A DNA stretch of 64,000 nucleotides. It comes from Actinomadura graeca (GTDB taxonomy: Bacteria; Actinomycetota; Actinomycetes; Streptosporangiales; Streptosporangiaceae). Where the stretch lies: contig NZ_CP059572.1 of NCBI RefSeq assembly GCF_019175365.1, positions 7,192,001 to 7,256,000 on the forward strand. The letters run 5' to 3'. The notes under the pieces are model-generated. The model was given only the letters and a program-made list of their open reading frames with translations. It did no database searches and had not been told where the DNA came from. The position numbers were made by a program, and so were the translations under genes. Positions 7,332 through 16,136 of the stretch are shown here, piece after piece. Every line of letters begins with the position of its first letter. Within the stretch, counting starts at the first letter, position 1.

Positions 7332-8566
7332 GTGAAGATCTCCGGTCGCCCGCTGCGATGGCGCGGCCCGCTCCTGGACGCGGGCGTGACGCTGGCGGCC
7401 GGGACGGTCGTCGCCATGATGATCCACGAGTCGGACGAGAGCCACTCGGTGCCCGCGGACGCCCGCGCGTACGTGATCTGCGTGCTGATGACGCTGCCGC
7501 TTCTGCTGCACCGGCGCCGCCCGGTCGCCGCGCTGCTGCTGTCCAGCGCGGGGCTGTTCGTGTACTACTCACTGGGATATCCGGGGATCCCCCGACCGCG
7601 CTGCTCGCCGTCCCGTTCTACTCGGCCGTCTACGCGGGCCACACGCGCTGGGCGGTCGGCATCTGTGCCGCCTACTTCAGTGCCGGTTACGTCATCGTCT
7701 GCCTGGAGGACCACGAGCCGCTGGAAGCGGCGGCCGTCTTCGTCACCCACACAGCCCTCGCCGTGACCGTGATGCTGCTGGCGGAGGTGGTGCGCAGCCG
7801 CCGCGCGCTCGCCGCCGAGACGCGCGAGCGGCTGCGGGCCGCCGTGGAGGAGCGCGACGCGGAGGCCGCCCGGCGGGTGGCGGAGGACCGCGTCCGCATC
7901 GCGCGGGAGCTGCACGACACCGTCGCGCACAGCATGGCGACCATCACCGTGCAGGCCGGGAGCGCCCTGCACGTCCTCGGCGACCGGGACGAGGAGTTCC
8001 GCCCGGCGCTCGCCGCCATCCGGGAGACCAGCAAACAGGCGCTCAGGGAGATGCGCGCCACGCTCGGCGTGCTGCGGTCCGGCGAGGACGCGGGACGGCA
8101 CGGGCCCGCGGGGCTGGACCGGCTCCCGGTCCTGCTGGAGGCCGTGCGGTCGTCGGGCGTCCCGGTCGAGCTGCACGTCACCGGCCCCGCGGGGGAGCTC
8201 GGCGGCGCCGCAGACCACGCCGCGTACCGGATCCTGCAGGAGTCTTTGACGAACGTCCTGCGGCACGCCGGGACGGACGTCCGGGTCCGCGTGCGCCTGG
8301 CCTACACCGGTGACGGCCTCGACCTGGAGGTCGCCGACGACGGCGACGGCCCGTCGAATGGGGACGGCGGGCACGGGCTCACCGGGATGCGCGAGCGGGC
8401 GCGCGCTCTGGGCGGCACGCTCAGCGCGGGCGCCGGTCCCTCCGGCGGCTTCCTCGTCCGCGCCCGCCTTCCGGGAGGCGCGGGTCCGGCCGGGGCGGGG
8501 CCCGCCGGGGCGGATCCGGCCGGGGCGGCCGTGGGCTTCGCGGAGGTGGCGGGCGGCGCGCCGTGA
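7332..8566 (+). pseudogene. sensor histidine kinase, frameshifted
   Basis: A NarL-type (HisKA_3) sensor kinase split by a one-base frameshift. The N-terminal frame from GTG 7332 encodes membrane segments up to FVYYSLGYPGIP; the rest, from PTALLAVPF to the stop at 8566, is in the next frame. The C-run at 7589-7593 has five C; a sixth would restore IPPTALLAVPF and one 412-residue protein. Intact parts include four or five membrane segments, the phospho-acceptor His (about 195) in ARELHDTVAHS and an ATPase domain with ILQESLTNVLRHAG and HGLTGMRERA. Sequencing error, recent mutation or slippage are all possible. Confidence 0.8.
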
Positions 8567-9249
8567 TCCGTGTCGTGCTCGCCGACGACCAGTCGCTCGT
8601 CCGCGCGGGGTTCCGGATGCTGCTGGACTCCGCCGACGGCATCGAGGTGGTCGGCGAGGCCGAGCACGGCGGCGAGGCGGTGGCGCTGGCCCGCGGGCTG
8701 CGGCCGGACGTGGTGCTGATGGACCTGCGGATGCCCGAGATCGACGGGCTCACCGCGATCGGCCGGATCGCCGCGGACCCGGCGCTCGCCGCGGTGCGGG
8801 TGGTGGTGCTCACCACCTACACCGAGGACGAGGACGTCTACCGGGCGCTGCGCGCGGGCGCCGCCGGGTTCCTGGTGAAGGACATCGAGCCCGCCGACCT
8901 GCTGCGCGCCGTGCGCGTCGTCGCGGCCGGGGAGTCGCTGCTGGCGCCCGCGGTGACGCGCGCCGTCATCGAGGGGTTCGTCGCGCGGCGGCCGGACCCG
9001 GCGCCGGCGGCCGCGCGGGACGCCGCGGGGCCGCTCCGCGTGCTCACCGGACGGGAGCGCGAGGTGGTGCGGCTCGTCGGGCGGGGCCTGTCCAACGAGG
9101 AGATCGCCGGTGAGCTCGCGGTCAGCCCCCTCACCGCGAAGACGCACGTGAGCCGGGCCATGGGCAAGCTCGGCGTGCGTGACCGGGTCCGGCTGGTCGT
9201 GCTCGCGTACGAGTCGGGGCTGGTCACCCCCGGTTCCGGGCGCTCATGA
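8563..9249 (+). CDS. NarL/LuxR family response regulator
   Basis: A 228-aa response regulator. Receiver domain residues 1-120: acidic pocket D8-D9, phospho-acceptor D54 in VLMDLRMPEIDG, and the conserved Lys in GFLVKDI. A LuxR-type HTH occupies about residues 163-222 (LTGREREVVRLVGRGLSNEE). The GTG start overlaps the kinase stop codon (GTGA), so translation is coupled to the kinase gene. It is the cognate partner of that kinase and a candidate to bind the CCCTGA repeats. Confidence 0.92.
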   Translation: MIRVVLADDQSLVRAGFRMLLDSADGIEVVGEAEHGGEAVALARGLRPDVVLMDLRMPEIDGLTAIGRIAADPALAAVRVVVLTTYTEDEDVYRALRAGAAGFLVKDIEPADLLRAVRVVAAGESLLAPAVTRAVIEGFVARRPDPAPAAARDAAGPLRVLTGREREVVRLVGRGLSNEEIAGELAVSPLTAKTHVSRAMGKLGVRDRVRLVVLAYESGLVTPGSGRS

Positions 9250-9454
9250 CCTCCTCGCGGAGCTCCTGGGGCGAGGGCGCCTCAAGAAGCCGGGGACCGT
9301 GCCTCGTGGGGACGAGGGCCCACCAGGACCGGGTGGACTCGCCGTACCAGACGCGCACTCCCGGGAACTGTTCCTGCAGCCCCCGCGCCGTCGCGGCGCG
9401 CAAGGCGGCGGGCGTGGGTTCCTCGCGACCGGCGGCGCCCCGTTGAGCCGTCAT
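9224..9454 (-). CDS. small hypothetical protein with aromatic FPG...W...WWA motif
   Basis: A 76-aa protein with LQEQFPGVRVWYGESTRSWW followed by a C-terminal helix (APSPQELREEVMSARNR). Small actinobacterial proteins with a FPGWxxW...WWA core are common, often near XRE or kinase genes, and lack an assigned function. A good ribosome site (GGAGG, minus strand) precedes ATG 9454. Its last 26 bases overlap the end of the response regulator gene convergently, which is unusual but compatible with a real gene. Confidence 0.6.
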   Translation of the reverse strand: MTAQRGAAGREEPTPAALRAATARGLQEQFPGVRVWYGESTRSWWALVPTRHGPRLLEAPSPQELREEVMSARNRG

Positions 9455-9716
9455 GTCGTCCTCCCCCCGAAGTCGTCTCCGGTAACAGCGTCCCCATGGG
9501 CCAAAGTGTCACCCCTACTCGGCAAATTGTGACTAAACACACTATGGGGGTTGGGAGCGCCCCACGGTGGGATACCGCGCCGGGCGTACTCCAACCGAAG
9601 TATCCGGCCGGCCGGATGACATCGCACGCCGGATGCCCGGCCGCCCCGCGAGAAGGAAGGCTCCAGGGGAACGCATCCGTCCCTTGCTAGCGGCACGTCC
9701 GCGAAGGTGGTTTCCC

Positions 9717-11804
9717 ATGACACTGGCCCGGCTCGCCCGGCTCTGCCACCGGAGGCGGCGCCTGACGGTGGCCGCGTGGATCGCGGGCACGATCGCGGTG
9801 ATCGTCCTCGGCTTCGGCTTCGCGGCCGACCCGCTCAACGACTTCTCCGGCGGCGACTCCGGCTCGGCGAAGGCCGGCCGGCTGCTGGACGACCACTTCC
9901 CGAAGCAGAGCGGCGACACCGTCACCCTCGCCGTCCGCGCGGAGGGCGGCGTGCGGGCACCGGACGTCCGGGCGCGCGTGGAGCGGGCGATCGAGCGGAT
10001 CCGCCGGACCCCGCACGTGTCGTCGGTGACCTCGCCGTACGGCACGCCCGGCCAGATCTCCGCGGACGGGCGGACGGCGTTCGCCACCGCCGCGCTCGAC
10101 GTCACCGCCGAGGACATGCCCGTCGCCGACGTGAAGGCGCTCCTGGAGGACGTCCGGTCGCGCGGCGGGCCCGTCCGGCTGGAGATGGGCGGCGAGGCGG
10201 TGGACGCCGCCGAGACGCCCGGCGGGGGATCGGCCGAGGGCATCGGCGTCCTCGCCGCCGTGGTGATCCTGCTGATCGCGTTCGGGTCGCTGCTGGCGAT
10301 GGGCCTGCCGATCCTGACGGCGCTGCTCGGCATCGGCTCCGGGCTCGGCCTGGTCGCCCTGCTCGGCCACGTGCTCCCCGCGCCGTCCTTCAGCCCGATC
10401 GTCGCGGCGCTCATCGGCCTCGGGGTCGGCATCGACTACGCGCTGTTCATCGTCACCCGGTACCGCGAGGAACTGCACGCCGGGAGCGATCCCGAGGAGG
10501 CGACGGTCACCGCCATCACGACCGCCGGACGCGCCGTGCTGTTCGCCGGCACCACGGTCGTGATCGCGCTGATGGGCCTGTTCGTGATGCAGCAGAAGCT
10601 GCTCAACGGCGTCGCGGTCGCCGCCGGGCTGGCCGTTCTCATGACGATGCTGGGCGCCGTGACGCTGCTGCCCGCGCTGCTCGGCTTCACCGGGCACGCC
10701 ATCGACCGGTTCCGGGTGCCGGGCCTCGGCCGCGCCCGCCGGCCGCTCGCCGAGCGCTGGGCGCGGACCGTCCAGCGGCACCCGGTCGTGGCGGGGCTCG
10801 CCGCCGCCGCGGTGCTGCTGGTGCTGGCCGCCCCCGCGCTGTCGATGCGGCTGAGCGTGCCGGACTCCAGCACCCAGCCGCACGACACCAGCGGGTACGC
10901 CTCCCACCGGATCCTGGCGGAGGGCTTCGGGCCCGGCACCGCCGCGCCCCTGGTGATCGTCACGCAGGGCGGGGACGCCTCGCGCGTCGCCGCCGCGGTC
11001 CGCGCGGCCCCGGGCGTCGCGGCCGTCCAGCCTCCGCGGGTCAGCGCGGACGGCGCCGCGTCCATGGTCATGGCCTTCCCGAAGACGGGCGCGCAGGACG
11101 AGGAGACGCCGCGCCTCGTCCACAGGCTGCGGGACGAGGTCCTCCCCGCCGCCACCGCCGGGACGGGGGTCACCGCCTACGTCGGCGGCCCGAACGCGGC
11201 GTCCATCGACTTCGCCGACGAGGTGGGCGCGCGGCTGCCGTGGCTGATCGCGGTGGTCGTCGGGCTGTCGCTGCTGCTGCTGGTCGCGCTCGTCCGGTCG
11301 GTCACCGTGGCGCTGCAGGCCGCCTTGATGAACCTGCTGTCGATCGCGGCGGCGTACGGCGTGCTGACCGCCGTCGTCCAGTGGGGCTGGGCCGGGCGTG
11401 CCCTCGGGTTCCCCACGGACATGCCGGTGACCACGTGGGTGCCGCTGATGATGTTCCCGATCCTGTTCGGTCTCTCGATGGACTACGAGGTGTTCCTGGT
11501 CTCGCGCATCCGCGAGGTGCACCGGAGCGGCGTCGAGACCCGCGAGGCGGTCGCGGAGGGCCTCGCCCGCACCGCCCGCGTGATCACCGCCGCCGCCGCC
11601 ATCATGGTGATGGTGTTCCTGTCGGTGCTGCTCGGCGCGGACGTCGCGGTCAAGCAGATCGGGCTCGGGCTCGGCGTGGCGATCCTGATCGACGCGACGA
11701 TCGTGCGGATGGTGCTCGTCCCGGCGTTGATGGAGCTGTTCGGCGAGGCCAACTGGTGGCTTCCCCGGCCGCTGGCCAGGCTGCTCCCGGCCAGTGGACG
11801 TTGA
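9717..11804 (+). CDS. MMPL family RND-type transporter
   Basis: A 695-aa membrane protein of the MMPL branch of RND transporters, with the usual double layout: one membrane helix, a large extracellular loop (about residues 40-175), five helices, a second loop (about 380-500), then five more. GVGIDYALFIVTRYREEL and FGLSMDYEVFLVSRIREVH are the paired helix-4/10 motifs whose Asp-Tyr pairs relay protons. ATG 9717 follows GAAGGTGG. Likely substrates are lipids or hydrophobic drugs. A TetR gene lies 150 bases downstream in the same direction and may regulate it. Confidence 0.92.
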   Translation: MTLARLARLCHRRRRLTVAAWIAGTIAVIVLGFGFAADPLNDFSGGDSGSAKAGRLLDDHFPKQSGDTVTLAVRAEGGVRAPDVRARVERAIERIRRTPHVSSVTSPYGTPGQISADGRTAFATAALDVTAEDMPVADVKALLEDVRSRGGPVRLEMGGEAVDAAETPGGGSAEGIGVLAAVVILLIAFGSLLAMGLPILTALLGIGSGLGLVALLGHVLPAPSFSPIVAALIGLGVGIDYALFIVTRYREELHAGSDPEEATVTAITTAGRAVLFAGTTVVIALMGLFVMQQKLLNGVAVAAGLAVLMTMLGAVTLLPALLGFTGHAIDRFRVPGLGRARRPLAERWARTVQRHPVVAGLAAAAVLLVLAAPALSMRLSVPDSSTQPHDTSGYASHRILAEGFGPGTAAPLVIVTQGGDASRVAAAVRAAPGVAAVQPPRVSADGAASMVMAFPKTGAQDEETPRLVHRLRDEVLPAATAGTGVTAYVGGPNAASIDFADEVGARLPWLIAVVVGLSLLLLVALVRSVTVALQAALMNLLSIAAAYGVLTAVVQWGWAGRALGFPTDMPVTTWVPLMMFPILFGLSMDYEVFLVSRIREVHRSGVETREAVAEGLARTARVITAAAAIMVMVFLSVLLGADVAVKQIGLGLGVAILIDATIVRMVLVPALMELFGEANWWLPRPLARLLPASGR

Positions 11805-11909
11805 TGCCGTCGGACATCACCTTGAGGTGGTGCTCGGCGAGCGCACGCGAGGGCGAGGACCGCCCGGTCACGCCGGGTCATGGCCTCCCGTCCGATACGG
11901 GCGCACCAT

Positions 11910-11927
11910 TATGATACGTCTGTATCA
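11910..11927. promoter_or_regulatory. -10 box overlapping an inverted repeat (TetR autoregulation site)
   Basis: TGATAC (11912-11917) and GTATCA (11922-11927) form a perfect inverted repeat with a 4-base spacer. A good -10 hexamer TATGAT (11910-11915) overlaps its left arm. Binding here would block the promoter of the downstream TetR gene, so autorepression is the simple reading. Confidence 0.55.
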
Positions 11928-11953
11928 GGATGGTGGTGCGAGAGGATCGGGTG

Positions 11954-12583
11954 GTGCCGAGAACCGCGGATCACGACGCGCGCCGCGCGCAGATCACCGA
12001 CGGGCTGGTCAGGGTGGCCGGACGGGACGGGCTCCACGCCGTGACCATGCGGTCGGTGGCGGCCGAGGCCGGGGTGTCGCTGCGGCTCGTCCAGTACTAC
12101 TTCGAGAGCAAGGCGCATCTGATGAACGCGGCGCTCGAACGGCTCGAACGGCTCAGCCGGGAGCGGTGTGCCGCGCGGCTGGCGGCCCTGCCGGAGCCGT
12201 CCGCGCGCGCCTACGCCGAGGCGCTGCTGGACGAGGCGCTGCCGACCGATCCGGAGAGCCGCGCGTTCCACCAGGTGTGGACGGCCTACGCCGTCCTGTC
12301 GATGACCGACGCCTCGCTCGCCGCCCAGCCGTTCGTCGACGGCCCGCGGCGCCTGGAGGACCGGCTGGCCGAGGTGCTGGACGGCGCGATCCGGCCGGAC
12401 GCCGATCCGGGCGCCGAGGCCGCGCGGCTGCTCGCGCTCGCCCACGGGCTGGGCACGAGCGTCCTGGTGGGGCAGCGGGGCCCCGGCCAGGCCGCCGACC
12501 TGCTGCGCTATCACCTGGACGAGCTGTTCGGCGGCGCCCGGGATACCGTCGCGCCCGCCCGTCCCGGCCGTCCCCGCGCCTGA
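11954..12583 (+). CDS. TetR family transcriptional regulator
   Basis: A 209-aa TetR regulator. It begins MPRTADHDARRAQI, a common actinobacterial TetR N-terminus, with the HTH at about residues 8-55 (AGVSLRLVQYYFESKAHLM). GTG 11954 is preferred because GAGAGGA lies seven bases upstream; GTG 11951 and ATG 11930 are alternatives. The C-terminal domain is TetR_C-like. It follows the MMPL transporter gene and has an inverted repeat over its own promoter. Confidence 0.87.
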   Translation: MPRTADHDARRAQITDGLVRVAGRDGLHAVTMRSVAAEAGVSLRLVQYYFESKAHLMNAALERLERLSRERCAARLAALPEPSARAYAEALLDEALPTDPESRAFHQVWTAYAVLSMTDASLAAQPFVDGPRRLEDRLAEVLDGAIRPDADPGAEAARLLALAHGLGTSVLVGQRGPGQAADLLRYHLDELFGGARDTVAPARPGRPRA

Positions 12584-12588
12584 ACCCG

Positions 12589-13659
12589 CTACGGGGCGGG
12601 CGGCAGCTCGTCGCCCGCCTCGGCGGCCTGCGCCAGGCGGGCCCGGAGCGTGCGGACGAGGGTGTCGGACTGCTCGGTGAGGCGCTCGATCGCGGGGACC
12701 GCGAGGTCGTCGCGGACGGTGTCGGCGAGCAGCTCGTCGTACTCGTGGGCCTTCTCGGACAGGGCCTCCAGGTGCCGCTGGGCGCGCAGCGCCTCGTCGG
12801 CCGCGCGGACGCGGTCGGCGTAGCGCTCCAGCGCCTCGACCCGCCGGGTGACCGCCTCGACGGAGACGTCGAGCTTCTCGCGCAGCGGCCGCAGCGCCGC
12901 CTTCACCTCGGGGAGCTCCGCCGCCTCGCCCATCTCCTCCTGCTCGCCGCGCAGCCTCGACTGCCGGGCGAGCACCTGCGCGATCTCCCACTCCTGGCGC
13001 GGCAGCGTGACGGAATTGTCGACGGTGTCCAGCAGGCCCTCCCGGTTGACCTCCGAGTCGCGGACGGCGTCGACGGCTCCCTGCGTGCGCACGAGCAGCG
13101 CGCGGGCCGGGCCGTCGAAGTCCTCGGGCGTGAGGTAGCGGTCGCGGCGCCGTTCCAGCTCGCGGGCGCGGCGCAGGTCCAGGGAGACCGACGGGGTGCC
13201 GAGCGCGACCAGGACGGCGAGCATGCCGAGGCCGACCAGCCACAGGGAGCCGAGCAGCGGTGACCCGATGAGCCCGAGCCCGAGGACGGTGAGCGGCGCC
13301 AGCCACAGCAGCGGCCGGCGCCGCGCCACGAGCGTGTCGAGTTCGGCGCGCAGCGTCGGGTCGGCGACCGGTCGGGGCTCCGCGGCGGGGCCGTCCCGCG
13401 GGTCGCGGGCGGGCGCGATCCGCCGCCAGTAGGTCCCGATGTGCGTCTCGAACGCGAAGTCGGTGGGCGAGATCTCGATCTCGGTGGGGCCGGCGGGCAG
13501 CGGCCAGGAGCCGACCGGATCGCCGCCGCCGGGCCCGGTGAAGCGGACCCACCAGCCGCCCTTGCCGTCGTCGCACCGGTACCGGCCCGGGGCGACGTCG
13601 ATGCCGACGAAAAACGTACCGATCCCGGGGATGGAATCGCTCCACGCGCCACTGGTCAC
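12589..13659 (-). CDS. membrane-anchored coiled-coil protein of unknown function
   Basis: A 356-aa protein. Residues 1-80 are beta-rich (GIGTFFVGIDVAPGRYRCDD) and resemble small extracellular-type sandwich domains. Two hydrophobic helices follow near residues 125-165, then about 180 residues of charged, heptad-like helix predicted to form coiled coil. GTG 13659 is chosen for the GGAGG six bases upstream. It is convergent with the TetR gene, whose stop is five bases away. I do not recognise a named family. Confidence 0.7.
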   Translation of the reverse strand: MTSGAWSDSIPGIGTFFVGIDVAPGRYRCDDGKGGWWVRFTGPGGGDPVGSWPLPAGPTEIEISPTDFAFETHIGTYWRRIAPARDPRDGPAAEPRPVADPTLRAELDTLVARRRPLLWLAPLTVLGLGLIGSPLLGSLWLVGLGMLAVLVALGTPSVSLDLRRARELERRRDRYLTPEDFDGPARALLVRTQGAVDAVRDSEVNREGLLDTVDNSVTLPRQEWEIAQVLARQSRLRGEQEEMGEAAELPEVKAALRPLREKLDVSVEAVTRRVEALERYADRVRAADEALRAQRHLEALSEKAHEYDELLADTVRDDLAVPAIERLTEQSDTLVRTLRARLAQAAEAGDELPPAP

Positions 13660-13832
13660 CGGCGACCTCCGACCAGACTCCTCCGCCGTGCCCTTCAGCC
13701 CCTGCACCAGAACTGACGTCCGGGGGACCATAAGAGTTGCAGTACCCACAACCGCCTGGGGGAAGTCCTCCGAGAGGTGTTTGGAATACTCCATGCGTGC
13801 GACCGGACGCTTTCCCTTCAGACGTCGACCCC

Positions 13833-14480
13833 ATGGACGACCCGCCCTGGGCGATGCAGATCGTGGTACGCGCGGAGAAGGCGGATCCGCCCAACCACGG
13901 TGCCGTGTGCGAGGCAGCGGCGATGGCCGTCGTCCGCCTGCTGACCGATCCGCGTGCGGCCGAGCCGGAGGGAGAGTGGGCCGATGCCGTCCATGAATGG
14001 GAGTCGCGTCGTATCCGCAAGGTGACTCGGCGCGCGCGCGGAGTGCGCTGGCCTGAAGCGGAGAAGCTTCCCGGCCTCACGGTCGTCCACGCGGGCGCGG
14101 AGGTGCGCGCGTTCGTGCCGGGCCCGATGGCGGACGTAGCGCCGGAGCTGGCGAGGCTCCAGGTCGCGGGCCTCGACCTGGAGGACGGCGAACCCGGGCC
14201 GCCGCCGGAGCCGCCGTACGCGGCGATCGCCCTCAACCCGGACGTCACGATGACCACGGGCAAGGCCGCCGCGCAGTGCGGGCACGCGGCCCAGCTGCTG
14301 CTGCGCCAGGGGCGCCGCCGCGACGTGGCGGCGTGGATCGCGGGCGGCGCGCGCGTGGCCCTGGCGCGGGACGTCCCATGGCGGGACTGCGTGAAGCGCG
14401 CCGCGGTCGCCGTCCGCGACGGCGGTTTCACCGAGGTCCCGCCCGGCACGATGACCGCCATCGCCTGGCTTCCCCGTTGA
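13833..14480 (+). CDS. peptidyl-tRNA hydrolase, PTH2 type
   Basis: A 215-aa protein whose C-terminal half (about residues 120-215) fits the PTH2 fold: AIALNPDVTMTTGKAAAQCG, the GK-AAQCGHA signature, then CVKRAAVAVRDGGFTEVPPG and the AW core ending. Archaeal/eukaryotic-type Pth2 recycles peptidyl-tRNA. The N-terminal third (VVRAEKADPPNHGAVCEAAA) may be a second, degenerate PTH2-like half. ATG 13833 has no clear ribosome site; GTG 13797 is an alternative. Actinomycetes also carry the classical Pth, so this is probably an accessory enzyme. Confidence 0.75.
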   Translation: MDDPPWAMQIVVRAEKADPPNHGAVCEAAAMAVVRLLTDPRAAEPEGEWADAVHEWESRRIRKVTRRARGVRWPEAEKLPGLTVVHAGAEVRAFVPGPMADVAPELARLQVAGLDLEDGEPGPPPEPPYAAIALNPDVTMTTGKAAAQCGHAAQLLLRQGRRRDVAAWIAGGARVALARDVPWRDCVKRAAVAVRDGGFTEVPPGTMTAIAWLPR

Positions 14481-14485
14481 GGCGC

Positions 14486-14510
14486 GCCGCCGCCGGACTC
14501 CGACGGCGGC
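14486..14510. terminator. GC hairpin between convergent genes
   Basis: GCCGCCG (14486-14492) pairs with CGGCGGC (14504-14510), extended by three more pairs around an ACT loop with one mismatch. It lies just after the PTH2 stop codon and before the end of the opposing gene at 14563. No T-run is present. Confidence 0.4.
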
Positions 14511-14562
14511 ACTTGCCGAGATCGCGTACGGCCCCGGCCCTGACCGGCGGGACCGCCGCTGG

Positions 14563-15342
14563 TCAGCGGCGCGGCAGGCGGTTGATCGCCGAGAGGGCGA
14601 ACTCCTGCGTCCTGGTCAGCCGGCGGCCCTCTCCGGGACCGGCTCCGGCCGCGTCCGCGCCCGCCGCGCGCCTGGCCCGCGCGTCCGCGGTGAGCTGGGC
14701 CTTGGCGCTCAGCCCGTAGGACAGGAACAGCAGGACGACGAAGCCCGCGAGGTACACGAGGTGCTCCAGCAGGCCGCCCCACCGGCCCGTGAGGACGTCC
14801 AGGACGGCGAACATCGCGAACCCCGCCATCCAGCCCGCGAGCGGCGGCACGAGCCAGGTGTCCCGGCGGCGCACGAGGGCCGCCGCGGTGACGAGGACGA
14901 GCAGGACCTCGACCGCCTTGACGAGGACGAGCAGGCCCACGGCGGGCCCGGACGCGAAGTACCGCTCGAACTCGTCGCGCCGGTCGTCCCACAGCAGCGC
15001 AGCCGTCGCGATCCCGGTCACGCCGTAGGCCAGGAGGAACACCCCGACCACGTAGTGGAGGCGGTGCCAGCCCTGGCCGCCCTGGAGCGCGGCGCCGCCC
15101 GGCGGCCCGCCGGCGGGAGGGACGGGGCCCGGCTGGACGGGCGGCGACGGCGGCGGGACGGCCGGCTGCACCGGCGCGGGCGCCGCCGGCCCGGCGGACG
15201 GGTCCACCATGGTCGCGTCGCCGGGGGCGGGGGATCCGGGTGCCGGGGGATCGGTGCCCGGGGGCTCCGGCAGCCGCTGGTCGGGCCGGGTCCATTCCGG
15301 ATTCGACCCCGCGCTCACCGTCATCATCGCCCCCATCTTCAC
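14563..15342 (-). CDS. proline-rich N-terminus, four-helix membrane protein
   Basis: A 259-aa protein. Residues 1-90 are a disordered Pro/Gly/Ala-rich cytoplasmic-type tail; residues 92-215 hold four hydrophobic helices (HYVVGVFLLAYGVTGIATAA, VGLLVLVKAVEVLLVLVTAA and two more); a charged C-terminal tail follows. Start ATG 15342 was kept, although ATG/GTG codons just downstream (15327-15318) are possible. I do not recognise the family. Confidence 0.7.
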   Translation of the reverse strand: MKMGAMMTVSAGSNPEWTRPDQRLPEPPGTDPPAPGSPAPGDATMVDPSAGPAAPAPVQPAVPPPSPPVQPGPVPPAGGPPGGAALQGGQGWHRLHYVVGVFLLAYGVTGIATAALLWDDRRDEFERYFASGPAVGLLVLVKAVEVLLVLVTAAALVRRRDTWLVPPLAGWMAGFAMFAVLDVLTGRWGGLLEHLVYLAGFVVLLFLSYGLSAKAQLTADARARRAAGADAAGAGPGEGRRLTRTQEFALSAINRLPRR

Positions 15343-15522
15343 GTTCGCCTGTTAGGCGCAAGATATCCCGGATAGGGTCCCCGGCACCCGGGACGCGTGC
15401 CCCCTGCCCGCTCGTCCGTCCGGCGCACCCGCGCTGACCTGCCCGAAGTGCTTGCGGTCGGGGCGGGGAGACGGAAGGGTGAGTGTCCGTCGGGCCGCGC
15501 GGAGTCCACGAGGAAGACGAGG

Positions 15523-15819
15523 ATGACGCCTGACGATACGGGAACCGCCGCACCTTCGAGGACGCGGATCGAATATCTGGAAGAGCTCGGCGACGAGCTG
15601 GCGAAGCGGGGCTTCCGGGTGCGTCTCACCCTGCCCCGCGGCCAGTCGCCGAGCCTGCACGTGATGAACCCGGACGCGTCCGCCCTCACGGAGAACATCC
15701 TGGCGGAGCAGGGCGCGGACGGGTGGTGGTACTGGTGGTCGTGGGCCGAGCGCATCGCGACCGCCGACGACGTCGCCGCCGCGGCCGACCGGGTCGCGCT
15801 GGTCCTCGCCGCCCGCTGA
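15523..15819 (+). CDS. small hypothetical protein
   Basis: A 98-aa soluble protein. The central part (YLEELGDELAKRGFRVRLTL) suggests an alpha-beta unit, followed by an aromatic GWWYWWSWAERI segment and an alanine-rich helix. AGGAAG lies shortly upstream of ATG 15523. Similar short proteins with a WWYWWSW core occur across actinomycetes without assigned function. A long inverted repeat starts five bases after the stop. Confidence 0.65.
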   Translation: MTPDDTGTAAPSRTRIEYLEELGDELAKRGFRVRLTLPRGQSPSLHVMNPDASALTENILAEQGADGWWYWWSWAERIATADDVAAAADRVALVLAAR

Positions 15820-15823
15820 ACGA

Positions 15824-15877
15824 CGTGATCATGCAGCCTGGCGCCGGCCCACTCCGGCGGCCCCCTGCATGATCACG
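15824..15877. terminator. 13-bp perfect inverted repeat, likely terminator
   Basis: CGTGATCATGCAG (15824-15836) is repeated as its exact reverse complement at 15865-15877; the 28-base interior is itself able to pair. It begins five bases after the stop codon of the upstream gene, which fits a terminator. The lack of a U-tail is common in actinomycetes. Confidence 0.55.
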
Positions 15878-16136
15878 GCTGGGGCGGTCCCCCCGAATGT
15901 TGAGGCCCCGAACATAAGCGCCCCCCGCCTCTGACGCCCCTCCCGCCGCGTCCGCAGGACGATCCTCCGCGCCCTCCTCCGCCACTCCCCGGCTGATCTC
16001 GCGTTACTAGATTGTTACTGCCCACAACAAACCGGTCGCCCGACACATCTGGCGTATAGGGCAAGGGCGACATAAGTTGCGTGGCACAACATTCCAGCCG
16101 CGTCCGCGGCCACCACCCCCCGAAAGGACCCTGGCT
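15878..16136 (+). promoter_or_regulatory. upstream region of the sugar ABC operon with GTTACT repeats
   Basis: No coding frame is evident. GTTACT occurs at 16003-16008 and 16014-16019, 11 bases apart, in an AT-richer patch; this is a candidate operator, possibly for the ROK regulator at the end of the operon. GAAAGGA just before ATG 16137 is the ribosome site. A -10-like TATAGG lies near 16055. Confidence 0.4.

Noticed and set aside
11909..15553. A 1214-codon minus-strand frame spanning four genes
   Set aside because: It overlaps genes with clear domains on both strands (TetR, PTH2, membrane proteins). Its sequence is low-complexity Arg/Pro/Ala.
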